Shown in pieces: positions 1 through 7,905 of a DNA stretch of 45,816 nucleotides. Position numbers and translations under genes: made by a program. Each line of letters starts with the position of its first letter. Position 1 is the first letter of the stretch. This stretch comes from Bryobacterales bacterium (GTDB lineage Bacteria > Acidobacteriota > Terriglobia > Bryobacterales > Bryobacteraceae): positions 1 to 45,816 of the forward strand of contig PLEX01000153.1 of NCBI GenBank assembly GCA_003136575.1, in the 5' to 3' direction. The notes under the pieces were generated by a model that had not been told where the DNA came from, searched no databases, and saw only the letters and a list, made by a program, of their open reading frames with translations.

Positions 1-97
1 CATCGGCAATTCTACAGCACCGGACTACGGCGTGCGAATCCGGGTGCGGCGCTTTGGAAGCTCCGACGCCGCCGAGGCTGCTCTCGCAGGCAATCTA

Positions 98-126
98 TTG
101 CACTTTGTTACACCTTATGATGTAAT
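98..126 (+). promoter_or_regulatory. Promoter with overlapping operator-like inverted repeat upstream of the arsR-type gene
   Basis: A sigma70-like pair is visible: TTGCAC at 98-103 and TGTAAT at 121-126, 17 bases apart. Across the spacer and -10 lies an imperfect inverted repeat, TTACACC (108-114) and GATGTAA (119-125), matching at 6 of 7 positions. ArsR-family repressors usually bind such dyads over their own promoter, so autoregulation is a reasonable inference. The -10 ends only 6 bases before the ATG at 133 and no Shine-Dalgarno sequence is present, which suggests a leaderless transcript. Confidence 0.5.
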
Positions 127-132
127 GTTAAC

Positions 133-477
133 ATGGATCACCTCAGCGACGTCCTGACGGCCATTTCGCACCCGAGTCGGCGAGCGATCATCGGGCACCT
201 GGCCAACGGACCCGCCAGGTTCCTTGACGTCGCGAAGCCGTTCGACACCGCTTTAAACGCGGTGACTAAACATCTTAAGCTGCTCGAAAGGGCGGGACTG
301 ATTGAACGCAGGAAGCAGGGGCGCGAAGTCTTCATCTCGTTTCGAGGTGAGCCGCTTCGCGAGGTTGCAGGATGGGTGCAGGAATACGAGAAGTTCTGGA
401 ACGAGCGGCTCGACCAGTTTGAGCAACATTTTAAGGACAAGAATAAGGCGAAGCGAAGAAATGACAGGATCACATAA
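133..477 (+). CDS. ArsR-family winged-helix transcriptional regulator
   Basis: This 114-residue protein has the small winged-helix DNA-binding fold of ArsR/SmtB regulators. Visible features are an N-terminal helix (LSDVLTAISHPSRRAII), the recognition-helix region (NAVTKHLKLLERAGLI) and the wing (RRKQGREVFISF). No paired cysteine metal site is seen, so it belongs to the non-metal subgroup that is usually co-transcribed with an AHSA1/SRPBCC gene. That is the case here: the next gene starts inside its 3' end, with a 17-base overlap. It probably represses its own operon through the dyad at 108-125. The inducing ligand is unknown. The ATG at 133 is chosen because the homology begins there. Confidence 0.9.
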   Translation: MDHLSDVLTAISHPSRRAIIGHLANGPARFLDVAKPFDTALNAVTKHLKLLERAGLIERRKQGREVFISFRGEPLREVAGWVQEYEKFWNERLDQFEQHFKDKNKAKRRNDRIT

Positions 478-1051
478 GACCATTGAATTCACGTTTGAGC
501 GGAAAATCCCGGCTCCTCCGGACGAGGTCTACGATGCATGGCTGGATCCGGCGATCCCTGGCAATCCCTGGAATGCGGCGGAAGAGTTTCTACTGAACCC
601 GAAAGTGGATGGGCTCTTTTACTGGACACTTAAGGGGACGTCCCATTACGGTCGATTCACAGCGATCGAGTGGCCGGGCCGCATTCAACATACCTGGGTG
701 TCGCCAAATACTTTGGGACAAGAGTCAGTAGTTACGGTGACCTTTGAGAAACAGGGAGAAGACACGCTCATGACCCTCGTGTACTTCGGCCTGCCGGATC
801 ATGAACTGGCACGGGGGCATGAGAGAGGTTGGAGCTACTTTCCGGGAGTTCTCAGTTTAGCAATTCAGAAATGGGCCACGCAGGAATTACCGGTTGGAAG
901 GCGCGCATCCGGAAGAGGCGATGGAATGAGGAGCTTTCGAGGACGTCAGGGCAGTGAAGGCGTCGGGGCAGGCGGAAGCCACCGTTATTTCGACGCAATG
1001 CAGGTAACTCTCCTGCCGGCTGCCGAGTGCCCAGGCGATGGCCGGAAATAA
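461..1051 (+). CDS. AHSA1/SRPBCC-domain protein with an aberrant C-terminal extension
   Basis: Starting at the ATG at 461 (overlapping the regulator), the first ~140 residues match the Aha1-type START-like fold: the opening strand TIEFTFERKIPAPPDEVYDAW, an internal GRFTAIE segment and the closing helix motif ERGWSYF. These proteins bind hydrophobic ligands; the pairing with an ArsR-type regulator is common and its physiological role is mostly unknown. Family members normally stop soon after the GW.YF helix. Here the frame runs on for ~50 residues rich in Gly, Arg and Ser with no recognisable fold. This suggests that a frameshift or stop loss has added an out-of-frame tail. The open frame extends further upstream, but the homology and coupling favour 461. 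Confidence 0.8.
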   Translation: MTGSHKTIEFTFERKIPAPPDEVYDAWLDPAIPGNPWNAAEEFLLNPKVDGLFYWTLKGTSHYGRFTAIEWPGRIQHTWVSPNTLGQESVVTVTFEKQGEDTLMTLVYFGLPDHELARGHERGWSYFPGVLSLAIQKWATQELPVGRRASGRGDGMRSFRGRQGSEGVGAGGSHRYFDAMQVTLLPAAECPGDGRK

Positions 1052-1094
1052 GGCCGACCAAACACAGGCTAAGACCCAGGGAAAACGCACGGTC

Positions 1095-1394
1095 ATGAAT
1101 TCACACAATGGCAATACAACAAGAACCCACGGATTCGCGCCGGTCAACGATCTGGAGATGCATTATGAAATCGAAGGGAACGGCGATCCGCTGGTTTTCA
1201 TCCCTCCTGCCTTCGGATTTGCCGGGCTGCAATCATTTCCCGCCCTGACACCGAACCATTCGGTCATCACGGTGGATCTTCAGGGCAATGGCCGCACTCG
1301 GGGCCACTCGGGCACCACTCCGATTCGGGTCCGGCGGACTCTGTACGAAAGTGAACACCGAGCGCAGTCGACATCAGTTACAGGCTCATTTTGA
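1095..1394 (+). pseudogene. Truncated alpha/beta hydrolase (N-terminal fragment)
   Basis: The first ~70 codons from the ATG at 1095 read as the start of an alpha/beta hydrolase: GFAPVNDLEMHYEIEG, then DPLVFIPPAFGFAG (the oxyanion-hole strand and loop), then HSVITVDLQGNGRT. Such enzymes are ~250-300 residues long. After GNGRT, near position 1305, the similarity ends. The remaining codons are unrelated and run to a stop that overlaps the convergent ureG 3' end by 17 bases. The nucleophile elbow (GxSxG), catalytic acid and histidine are all missing, so it cannot be active. The break faces the urease block and may mark a recombination junction. Confidence 0.7.
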
Positions 1395-2127
1395 CGCCTG
1401 TGCCCGTAGGATGGGTGTGCCCATGGTCATGACCATGGTGGTTAACGTGATGGTCGTGTGAGTGATGATCGTCTTCGTCATGGCTGTGGCTGTGAGGAGT
1501 AATCGGAGGCCGTCCCGAAGCCGTCAGGCCATGCGCCCGCTGTTCCTTCAGCCATTCGATTACGAGATCGAGGCCTTCGCCAGTCTTCAGATTCGTGAAT
1601 ACAAACGGCCTGTCGCCGCGCTGCCGCTTCGCGTCGCGGTCCATCACTTCGAGTGATGCGCCGACATATGGCGCCAGATCGATTTTATTAATCACCAGCA
1701 ATCCGCTGCGCCGGATTCCCGGGCCGCCCTTGCGCGGAATCTTGTCGCCACCCGAAACGTCGATCACGTAAATGAACGCATCGACGAGTTCCGGGCTGAA
1801 TGCCGCGGCCAGATTGTCGCCGCCGCTTTCGACGAAGATCAGCTCAACGCCCGTGTGAGCCGCCTCCAACTCGTCGATGGCGTCGAGATTCATCGACGCG
1901 TCCTCGCGAATTGCGGCATGGGGACAGCCCCCGGTCTCGACACCCAGCACGCGATCGGCCGGAAGCGTCCCCTGGCGGACCAGAAATTCCGCGTCCTCTT
2001 TGGTATAGATGTCGTTGGTAACCACGCACAGATTCACGTCCGGCCAGAGCCGTTTGCTAAGTTGATCCAGCAGCGCGGTCTTTCCGCAGCCAACGGGTCC
2101 GGCAATGCCCACTCGAAACGCCCTCAT
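1378..2127 (-). CDS. ureG: Urease accessory GTPase UreG with His-rich C-terminal tail
   Basis: UreG is the SIMIBI-class GTPase that delivers nickel to apo-urease together with UreD/UreF. Visible motifs are the P-loop GPVGCGKT (residues 10-17), the metal-binding CPH (68-70), a VESGGDNL switch segment and the base-recognition NKID. The start at 2127 is preceded by AAGGAG at good spacing. The protein is 249 residues, longer than usual because of a ~30-residue tail with 14 histidines mixed with Asp and Gly. In plant and some bacterial UreG proteins a His-rich stretch sits at the N-terminus and can store nickel; a C-terminal one is unusual. No ureE is found in the operon, so the tail may stand in for UreE. 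It is the last gene of the operon. Confidence 0.96.
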   Translation of the reverse strand: MRAFRVGIAGPVGCGKTALLDQLSKRLWPDVNLCVVTNDIYTKEDAEFLVRQGTLPADRVLGVETGGCPHAAIREDASMNLDAIDELEAAHTGVELIFVESGGDNLAAAFSPELVDAFIYVIDVSGGDKIPRKGGPGIRRSGLLVINKIDLAPYVGASLEVMDRDAKRQRGDRPFVFTNLKTGEGLDLVIEWLKEQRAHGLTASGRPPITPHSHSHDEDDHHSHDHHVNHHGHDHGHTHPTGTGVKMSL

Positions 2128-2138
2128 TGCAATTCTCC

Positions 2139-3851
2139 TTAAAACAGAAAATATCGTTGTGCCAGCGGCAGCACACTGGCCGGCTCGCAAGTCAACAGTT
2201 GTCCGTCCGCGCGAACTTCATAAGTCTCAGGGTCCACCTCGATAGCGGGCATCGCGGCATTGTGAATCATGTCGCGTTTGCCGATGGTTCGGCAGCCGCG
2301 CACCGCAACCGCGCGCTTGCGGAAGTTATTGCCGATCCCGGCTTCGAGCGCGGCCTGCGAAATGAAGGTCGCCGACGTGGACGCTGTGGCACCGCCGAAC
2401 GATCCGAACATTGGCCGGTAGAGCACGGGTTGCGGCGTCGGGATAGATGCGTTGGCGTCACCCATGACGCTCCACGCGATGAATCCGCCCTTAACGATCA
2501 GTTCGGGTTTGACGCCGAACATGGACGGTTTCCACAATACGAGATCCGCCATCTTGCCTGGCTCGATCGAGCCGACTTCATGCGCGATGCCGTGCGTCAG
2601 CGCCGGATTGATAGTGTACTTGGCGACATAGCGCTTCACGCGGGCATTATCGTTGCGCGGGGAATCCTCCGGCAGCGCGCCGCGCTGCGTCTTCATTTTG
2701 TGCGCGGTCTGCCACGTGCGAGTGACCACCTCGCCAATCCGGCCCATCGCCTGAGAATCGCTGGAGATCATGCTGAAAACGCCGAGGTCGTGCAGAATGT
2801 CCTCCGCTGCGATCGTCTCGGGGCGAATACGGCTCTCGGCGAACGCGACATCCTCCGGCACCAACGGATTCAGGTGATGGCAGACCATCAGCATGTCCAG
2901 ATGTTCGGCGATGGTGTTGACCGTGTACGGGCGCGTCGGATTGGTTGACGACGGCAGAATATTGGGCAGCGCGGCAATGCGGATAATGTCCGGCGCATGG
3001 CCGCCGCCCGCACCCTCCGTGTGATAGGTGTGAATGACGCGTCCGGCGATTGCGGCGATCGTGTCCTCGACAAAGCCTGCCTCGTTGATTGTATCGGTGT
3101 GAATGGCGACCTGAACGTCCATATCGTCCGCAACGCACAGGCAGGTGTCGATGGCGGCCGGAGTCGTTCCCCAGTCTTCATGGAGTTTCAGGCCGCAGGC
3201 CCCGGCGCGTACCTGTTCGATCAGGGGCTCGGTCGTACTGGCATTACCTTTGCCGAGAAATCCGAAGTTCATCGGCCACGCGTCGGCGGCTTCGAGCATA
3301 CGCGCCAGGTGCCAGGCGCCTGGTGTGCAGGTGGTGGCGTTGGTTCCGGTCGCCGGCCCGGTTCCGCCTCCAATCATGGTCGTGATGCCGTTCGACAGGG
3401 CCTCGTAAATCTGCTGGGGCGAAATGAAATGGATGTGGCTGTCGATGCCGCCCGCGGTCACGATCATGTTTTCGCCGGCGATCACCTCCGTCGAGGCGCC
3501 CACTACGAGGTCCGGATCGACGCCCTGCATCGTGTCCGGGTTGCCGGCCTTCCCCACCTTGACGATTCGCCCGTCGCGGATGCCGATATCCGCCTTCACG
3601 ATGCCCCAATGGTCGATGATGAGAGCGTTGGTGACGACAAGATCGAGAGCGCCCCTGGATCGAGTGGCTCGGGCGCTTTGTCCCATACCGTCGCGGATAA
3701 CCTTGCCGCCGCCGAAGGTAATCTCATCGCCATAGGCCGCGTAGTCCTTCTCCACTTCCACGATCAGGTCGGTATCCGCCAGACGCACGCGGTCGCCCAG
3801 GGTGGGTCCGTATAAATCGGCGTAGGTCTTCCTTGGAATTGAGAGGCTCAT
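2139..3851 (-). CDS. ureC: Urease subunit alpha (catalytic, Ni2+)
   Basis: This is the catalytic urease subunit, which hydrolyses urea to ammonia and carbamate in the cytosol. At 570 residues it has normal length. The nickel ligands are all present: HIH (139/141), the carbamylated lysine in LKLHEDWG (K222), H251 in VAIHTDT, H277 in HTYHTEG and the Asp in SSDSQAMGR. The catalytic histidine motif MVCHHL is at ~322-327. The ATG overlaps the ureB stop in an ATGA junction, so translation is coupled. ureG begins 11 bases downstream of its stop. Nothing suggests inactivation. Confidence 0.98.
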   Translation of the reverse strand: MSLSIPRKTYADLYGPTLGDRVRLADTDLIVEVEKDYAAYGDEITFGGGKVIRDGMGQSARATRSRGALDLVVTNALIIDHWGIVKADIGIRDGRIVKVGKAGNPDTMQGVDPDLVVGASTEVIAGENMIVTAGGIDSHIHFISPQQIYEALSNGITTMIGGGTGPATGTNATTCTPGAWHLARMLEAADAWPMNFGFLGKGNASTTEPLIEQVRAGACGLKLHEDWGTTPAAIDTCLCVADDMDVQVAIHTDTINEAGFVEDTIAAIAGRVIHTYHTEGAGGGHAPDIIRIAALPNILPSSTNPTRPYTVNTIAEHLDMLMVCHHLNPLVPEDVAFAESRIRPETIAAEDILHDLGVFSMISSDSQAMGRIGEVVTRTWQTAHKMKTQRGALPEDSPRNDNARVKRYVAKYTINPALTHGIAHEVGSIEPGKMADLVLWKPSMFGVKPELIVKGGFIAWSVMGDANASIPTPQPVLYRPMFGSFGGATASTSATFISQAALEAGIGNNFRKRAVAVRGCRTIGKRDMIHNAAMPAIEVDPETYEVRADGQLLTCEPASVLPLAQRYFLF

Positions 3852-4147
3852 TTGCTTCCCCTGCCTTTGTGGCCAAGTACCAGCCGTTCGCCTGCGAATT
3901 CCACCAGGCGAACTTCCTTTTCTTCACCCGGCTCGAACCTCACCGAGGTGCCGGCGGGGAGGTTCAGGCGCATACCGCGGGCTGCCTTTCGGTCGAAATC
4001 GAGCGCGTCGTTGACTTCGAAAAAATGGTAATGGCTGCCGACCTGAACGGGCCGGTCGCCGGTGTGGCGAACTACAAGCATGGCGGTCCTTCGCCCCACA
4101 TTGGCCTCTATTGGCGCCGTTTCAAGGAAATATTCGCCGGGTTTCAT
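3848..4147 (-). CDS. ureB: Urease subunit beta
   Basis: This 99-residue structural subunit assembles with UreA and UreC into the (alpha-beta-gamma)3 urease trimer. The family patterns [17 protein letters not shown] and [19 protein letters not shown] are all visible, along with the closing RFEPGE segment. It lies between ureA (9-base gap) and ureC (4-base overlap). The separate small beta and gamma subunits are the typical bacterial arrangement, in contrast to the fused forms of plants or Helicobacter. Confidence 0.97.
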   Translation of the reverse strand: MKPGEYFLETAPIEANVGRRTAMLVVRHTGDRPVQVGSHYHFFEVNDALDFDRKAARGMRLNLPAGTSVRFEPGEEKEVRLVEFAGERLVLGHKGRGSK

Positions 4148-4156
4148 AGGATTGAC

Positions 4157-4459
4157 TTATTGGATCGGGTCGTGAACGGTCACCAGTTTTGTGCCGTCGG
4201 GAAACGTGGCTTCGACCTGAACTTCGTGAATCATTCCGGCTATGCCTTCCATCACGTCGGCGGCGCCGAGTACCCCTGCGCCTAAAGTCATGATTTCGGC
4301 AACGGTTTTGCCGTCTCTGGCCCATTCCAGTATCTCGGCGGTAAGAATCGCCAGTGCTTCCGGATAGTTCAGTTTCAAGCCTCGCGAGCGCCGCCGCCGC
4401 GCCACGTCGGCCGCAACGTGAATCATCAGGCGCTCCTGTTCCCTCAATGTCAGGTGCAT
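4157..4459 (-). CDS. ureA: Urease subunit gamma
   Basis: This 100-residue gamma subunit has the expected landmarks: [21 protein letters not shown] at the start, [24 protein letters not shown] in the middle, and an ending around [14 protein letters not shown]. The length matches the family. It is the first structural gene, placed 19 bases after ureD. The order accessory (ureF, ureD), structural (ureA, ureB, ureC), accessory (ureG) differs from the common ureDABCEFG order. Confidence 0.97.
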   Translation of the reverse strand: MHLTLREQERLMIHVAADVARRRRSRGLKLNYPEALAILTAEILEWARDGKTVAEIMTLGAGVLGAADVMEGIAGMIHEVQVEATFPDGTKLVTVHDPIQ

Positions 4460-4478
4460 CGCTTTTCCTCAGAATAAA

Positions 4479-5363
4479 TCAGTAGATCTTTCTCGGCGGC
4501 AGCGAGGCCGCTCCAGTCACGGACAACCGTGCGGCGGTCCAGAACCCGACCAGTGTCCGGTGAACAAAACACCCGCTCACGCTCAATCCGCGTACGATAA
4601 CTCCGTCCGAGGCGAGGGTGCTTGCGCCCCAAACGGATTGCCCAGGCTCTGTCCGTTCCCGGGCCATTTCGTTCAACCGATCCTCCAGCGCTCGCCAGAA
4701 TGCGGCAGGGCGTCCTTCCTGAACGATGCACAGGCTGGCGGCGTGCGAGTAAACGCACATCCGCACGGTGGCGGACACGCTCCTGAGTGCGGGCTCCAGA
4801 CAATAATCTTCCCGCAAGACAGGCCGCGACGCGGCGTAGACTTCGGTCCGGACGCGCAGACGCTCGAACGCGAACCGCTCGCCGGCGGCCAGCCTGCCGG
4901 GTGCGAGAACCTCCCACCAGAACAGAGTCGACCCGCGTCCCAGTCGAATTTCCGTGCGCTGAACGTGGCGCGATCCCGCGTAAGGGATCACCATGTCCGG
5001 AAGGTATTCCAGCATCGCCCCATCGCCCACCGAAAATCTGGCATGCTGTTCGGAATCCTCCGCGCCGGCGCGATGGCGATACAAACGGGTCGCACCCGTT
5101 GTAGTCAACTGCGCGGCTGCGCCGGCTTCGACCTGGACCTCGAGCCCCAGGCGATCTCCCGCAACCACGCCGCCCGACACGTTGTTCAGATGCACCATGG
5201 CGCCGGATCCCGGCAGCGCAAACGCCCGCACCACCTTCCACGGAGGATCCTGACGCAACACCCGGAAACGTTCTCGCTCGAAGCACAGGCTTAACTGATG
5301 AACAGGCGTGTCTGGATCGAACCGTGGCGCATCGACGCCAATTCCAGATACGGACTGAAGCAC
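4479..5363 (-). CDS. ureD: Urease accessory protein UreD (UreH)
   Basis: UreD is the scaffold that binds apo-urease and recruits UreF/UreG, and is proposed to channel nickel. The family signature [33 protein letters not shown] is easily recognised in its parts ([20 protein letters not shown]), followed by [12 protein letters not shown] and [12 protein letters not shown]. The start chosen is the GTG at 5363 because GGAGG lies 4 bases upstream. A further GTG at 5414 has no such site. With this start the gene is 294 residues and begins 73 bases inside the 3' end of ureF, so the ribosome-binding site of ureD lies within ureF coding sequence and the genes are probably translationally coupled. Confidence 0.92.
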   Translation of the reverse strand: MLQSVSGIGVDAPRFDPDTPVHQLSLCFERERFRVLRQDPPWKVVRAFALPGSGAMVHLNNVSGGVVAGDRLGLEVQVEAGAAAQLTTTGATRLYRHRAGAEDSEQHARFSVGDGAMLEYLPDMVIPYAGSRHVQRTEIRLGRGSTLFWWEVLAPGRLAAGERFAFERLRVRTEVYAASRPVLREDYCLEPALRSVSATVRMCVYSHAASLCIVQEGRPAAFWRALEDRLNEMARERTEPGQSVWGASTLASDGVIVRGLSVSGCFVHRTLVGFWTAARLSVTGAASLPPRKIY

Positions 5364-5947
5364 GAGACCTCCTCGGAATGCGACAGGCGGGCCATTGCCG
5401 GTTTGAGATTCCACAGAATCCTGGCCGCCGCCGCCTGGCCCAGAGGCATGAGTCGCTGACAGGAAGAGACCAGCCCGCTGATCGACTGATTCAGCCAGGC
5501 CAGCACGACGGCATCGGCCGGGATACGGAAAGCCGCTCCCGCCGCGCCAAAGGCGACGCAGTAGTGGAGATTGGCATCGAGCAGTGGCTCCTCAAGCATC
5601 CCGTTCACGAGTTCCGCGAATCTGCGTCCCAGCTTCAGGCTTGCTTCCCGCGACTCCCTGGCCAGCTTGCGCGCGCTTAGTTCCGCGCTGAGCGCCTGAA
5701 GTTCAGCGCGCTGCAACTCGCCATTCCGCCAGGCTCGGCGAACGAAGACAGCCTCCAGCGATCCGGTTTCTTCAAGATAAGTGTCGAGAAAAGCTTCCAC
5801 GCCGTTTGGCATCAGCACGCCTTCGTCGGCCAGAGTCTCAAGGCCAAAGGAGTGCGCGGCGCCGCCGATCGGAAGAGCGGAATCCGCCAGATGGAGCAGG
5901 CGCAGGAGTTTCGTCCCGGCGATGGACATGTCTTCGACGCGGGTCAT
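5291..5947 (-). CDS. ureF: Urease accessory protein UreF
   Basis: UreF bridges UreD and UreG in nickel insertion and gates UreG GTP hydrolysis. The helical family pattern is clear: [23 protein letters not shown] near the N-terminus, [21 protein letters not shown], and the C-terminal [21 protein letters not shown]. The start at 5947 is chosen because GGAAGG lies 9 bases upstream; a second in-frame ATG at 5929 would remove only six residues. As first gene of the operon, its upstream DNA (5948-6143) should hold the urease promoter, but I see no convincing -35/-10 pair there. Confidence 0.93.
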   Translation of the reverse strand: MTRVEDMSIAGTKLLRLLHLADSALPIGGAAHSFGLETLADEGVLMPNGVEAFLDTYLEETGSLEAVFVRRAWRNGELQRAELQALSAELSARKLARESREASLKLGRRFAELVNGMLEEPLLDANLHYCVAFGAAGAAFRIPADAVVLAWLNQSISGLVSSCQRLMPLGQAAAARILWNLKPAMARLSHSEEVSCFSPYLELASMRHGSIQTRLFIS

Positions 5948-6143
5948 CGACTGCATCCTTCCGGAACGAGGATGGCCCTGGATTGTGTTGCGATCGCATT
6001 CATGCTGCTGCCGTCGTCCTTCCTCCGCCGATGGGCGGATTACACTTCCGCTCAAGACGGTTCAACGCAACGTGGCGGTCCCCGGCTCGCTCGCGATGCG
6101 CCAACCGGGGCGCACGGAGCAAGTCTGTTTTCAACAGAATAAC

Positions 6144-6293
6144 AGGCATGCCGATGTGCGCGGCGAATTCGTTTTCGAAGCCTTCGATGTTGGGGCCGAC
6201 GGTGGAGAGCCAGTTGGTGGCGAAGGCCTCGGCGACGTAGGATTGCTGGGCGCCGCCCATATGGGGGACCGAGAGAAGGATGCGGGGGGTCAT
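6144..6293 (-). pseudogene. DegT/DnrJ/EryC1/StrS aminotransferase, N-terminal fragment
   Basis: About 50 codons from the ATG at 6293 match the start of PLP-dependent sugar aminotransferases: ILLSVPHMGGAQQSYVAEAF, then TNWLSTVGPNIEGFENEFAAHIG. These enzymes (~380 residues) make amino sugars such as the bacillosamine precursor. The similarity stops just after HIGMP, where the usual sugar-aminotransferase continuation with the PLP pocket should follow; the active-site lysine is absent. It has the same orientation as the polysaccharide operon and lies beyond its last gene, so it is probably a former member of that operon. The cut end faces the urease block. Confidence 0.7.
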
Positions 6294-6330
6294 GGGCGGC
6301 CTGTGGCCCGTGGGGGAAGGCAATTTAGCC

Positions 6331-6360
6331 GCAGATGATTGCAGATAAACGCGGATACGG
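6331..6360. repeat. Triple imperfect 10-bp tandem repeat
   Basis: Three consecutive decamers read GCAGATGATT, GCAGATAAAC and GCGGATACGG, sharing the core GCRGAT. I recall similar GCAGATRAAC-type decamers as dispersed intergenic repeats in several environmental genomes. That recollection is not something this window can prove, since the element occurs once here. Confidence 0.4.
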
Positions 6361-6617
6361 GGTGGAAATGGTGGGTTCGAGACGTGGTTAAGCTGGGTTC
6401 GAAGGCCTCTGGGGTGGGTTCGAAGTGGGTGAAAAGCGGCGTTATTTTTGCTGGCGGTCGATTGTTATCAGTGACTTCGGTGGCTTCGTCCTGCAAGAAC
6501 ACTCTTTCCAGGCGGAAACGCGTGGCGGATGGGGCGAGAAAGCCCGAGCGGGGAGGCCAGCGGGCGGGATTTGGCGCGAGGCGCACGAACGGCTGGGCGG
6601 GCGTGGCGGAAATGTGG

Positions 6618-6708
6618 ATCCGGGGTGGGTTTCGGTGGCTTTTGGGTGGGTTATGCGTGGCTGCTGGTGGGTTTCGCGTGGGTTTGGGTGGGTTTCGCGT
6701 GGGTTTAG
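6618..6708 (+). repeat. G-rich GTGGGTTT repeat field with a perfect-register 21-bp tandem copy
   Basis: Two adjacent 21-base units, 6667-6687 and 6688-6708, differ at one position. Each is built of GTGGGTTT, then CGC, then GTGGGTTT. Degenerate copies of the same word extend upstream to about 6618. Runs of GGG recur every 4-9 bases, so one strand could form G-quadruplexes. No coding function is seen. Confidence 0.6.
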
Positions 6709-6865
6709 ATTTTGAGGGTCGAGCTTTGTTTTCAGTAGTTTGGTGGCTTTTGGCGAAAACAAATGTGTTTTGGGGATAAGCGTGAGCGGCGCTCCGGAAC
6801 CAGCGCACCGACTGACCACGCCGTCCAGCTGAAGCGGGTGTTTTTGAGGAACACGCGCACGACCT

Positions 6866-6882
6866 AGCCGCGCCGCGCGGCT
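6866..6882 (+). terminator. GC-rich palindrome, possible terminator
   Basis: AGCCGCGC and GCGCGGCT form an eight-base perfect dyad around one C, able to fold as a six-base stem with a five-base loop. On the plus strand it is followed by TTGTTG, a weak U-tract. No plus-strand gene ends nearby, so its function as a terminator is doubtful. Confidence 0.25.
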
Positions 6883-7089
6883 TTGTTGGTGTTCCTGAAT
6901 CGTTTATCGCCGCGTGTGGCGGCCCGTGCGCTTCCAAGCTCCCGGTCGCCGCACGTCGCGGCGCGTGCGCTGAGCGGCAAATCGGCGAGTGGCCAGCGGG
7001 ACTTAGTGCGATCATTCCGATAACAGTATGCATGAAGGAGTCGGTCGACTTGCAGACGGCCAATACGTAAGCGACTTGTTTTCAGTCAT

Positions 7090-7890
7090 TTAGAATTTTA
7101 AAATCGACGATAACGGGCTTTCGGGGGGAACCCAAGGGTTCGGGCCGGGTTTTGGCTCCCTGTGTTTAGCCCAAAAAGTATTGGGTCCGAACCGGGCTGT
7201 GCATTTGTAGCCGACGAGAGAGAGCAACTCCACAACTTCTTCCTCCCTATCGGTTATTTCGACCATCAGCCAGGGCCCTTTGTCCGCCAGGATGCGTTTC
7301 ATACCAGCCAGCACTTCGAGTTCAGCACCTTCAACGTCGATCTTTACGAAGTCCGGCATCTCGCAGGATTTCAACGCGTAGCTATCGAGCGACATTCCGC
7401 TAACAAGTTCAACGCCCAAACCGGCCGAGTACCCGGCGTTTCGGGCGTTGATTTTGAACACGTTGTAATCGGGCAGCAAGGAACAGTTCTGCCCGGTCAG
7501 ATTTTCGACGTAAAGCGGCACGCTGGCCGTGTCTTCCGTCGTTGCCGTAGCCGGGATAATTCTCGCGTTCGACGGCACGTTCCGGTTGAGATATCGCAAA
7601 TTCCCGGAGGCGGGTTCGAACGCAGTCACATGGCGGGCGAGCGAGCCGAAGATCCCCGTCAGGTAGCCGATGTGAGCGCCAACTTCCCAGACGATGTCGC
7701 CCTTCTGTATCAGCGCCGAAAACATCTCTATCGTCTCGTGTTCGCGGCTCCGGCCATGCCACCAGTACCCCCTGTGCGGGAAGGAGTGCAGATGGAGCGG
7801 GTCACCGGTCCAATGGTGACGAATCGTAATGTCGCCCGGATTAACGCGACCGAACACCCAAAGAAGCCCGGCTCTGACACGACTAGCCAT
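7090..7890 (-). CDS. FkbM-family methyltransferase
   Basis: This 266-residue SAM-dependent methyltransferase carries the FkbM hallmarks: a SAM-binding strand-loop VWEVGAHIGYLTGIFG, the acidic motif TAFEPASGNLRYLNRNV and the conserved FVKIDVEGAELEVLAGM. FkbM proteins methylate hydroxyls on sugars, polyketides or other small molecules; in a polysaccharide operon O-methylation of a sugar is the likely job. It is the last intact gene of the operon, 15 bases after the HAD gene. The last ~25 residues are Pro-rich and outside the fold. Confidence 0.88.
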   Translation of the reverse strand: MASRVRAGLLWVFGRVNPGDITIRHHWTGDPLHLHSFPHRGYWWHGRSREHETIEMFSALIQKGDIVWEVGAHIGYLTGIFGSLARHVTAFEPASGNLRYLNRNVPSNARIIPATATTEDTASVPLYVENLTGQNCSLLPDYNVFKINARNAGYSAGLGVELVSGMSLDSYALKSCEMPDFVKIDVEGAELEVLAGMKRILADKGPWLMVEITDREEEVVELLSLVGYKCTARFGPNTFWAKHREPKPGPNPWVPPESPLSSILKF

Positions 7891-7905
7891 AGGATTGTCA
7901 GACTT

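Larger units (their letters stand above)
6294..7089. other. Gene-free spacer between the polysaccharide operon and the urease block
   Basis: No frame here has recognisable homology. A long open frame on the minus strand (to ~7063) is low-complexity, rich in Thr-His-Pro repeats, and reads as translated repeat DNA. The spacer holds a triple 10-base repeat (6331-6360), three TGGGTTCGA words near 6370-6415, a G-rich repeat field (6618-6708) and a GC palindrome (6866-6882). It may be scarred DNA left by rearrangement. Confidence 0.6.

Noticed and set aside
2127-3815. Long plus-strand open frames opposite ureC
   Set aside because: They are antisense shadows of a well-supported urease alpha gene, caused by GC-rich third positions.
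6290-7063. 257-codon minus-strand open frame
   Set aside because: Composed of Thr-His-Pro repeats translated from tandem DNA repeats, with no fold or homology.
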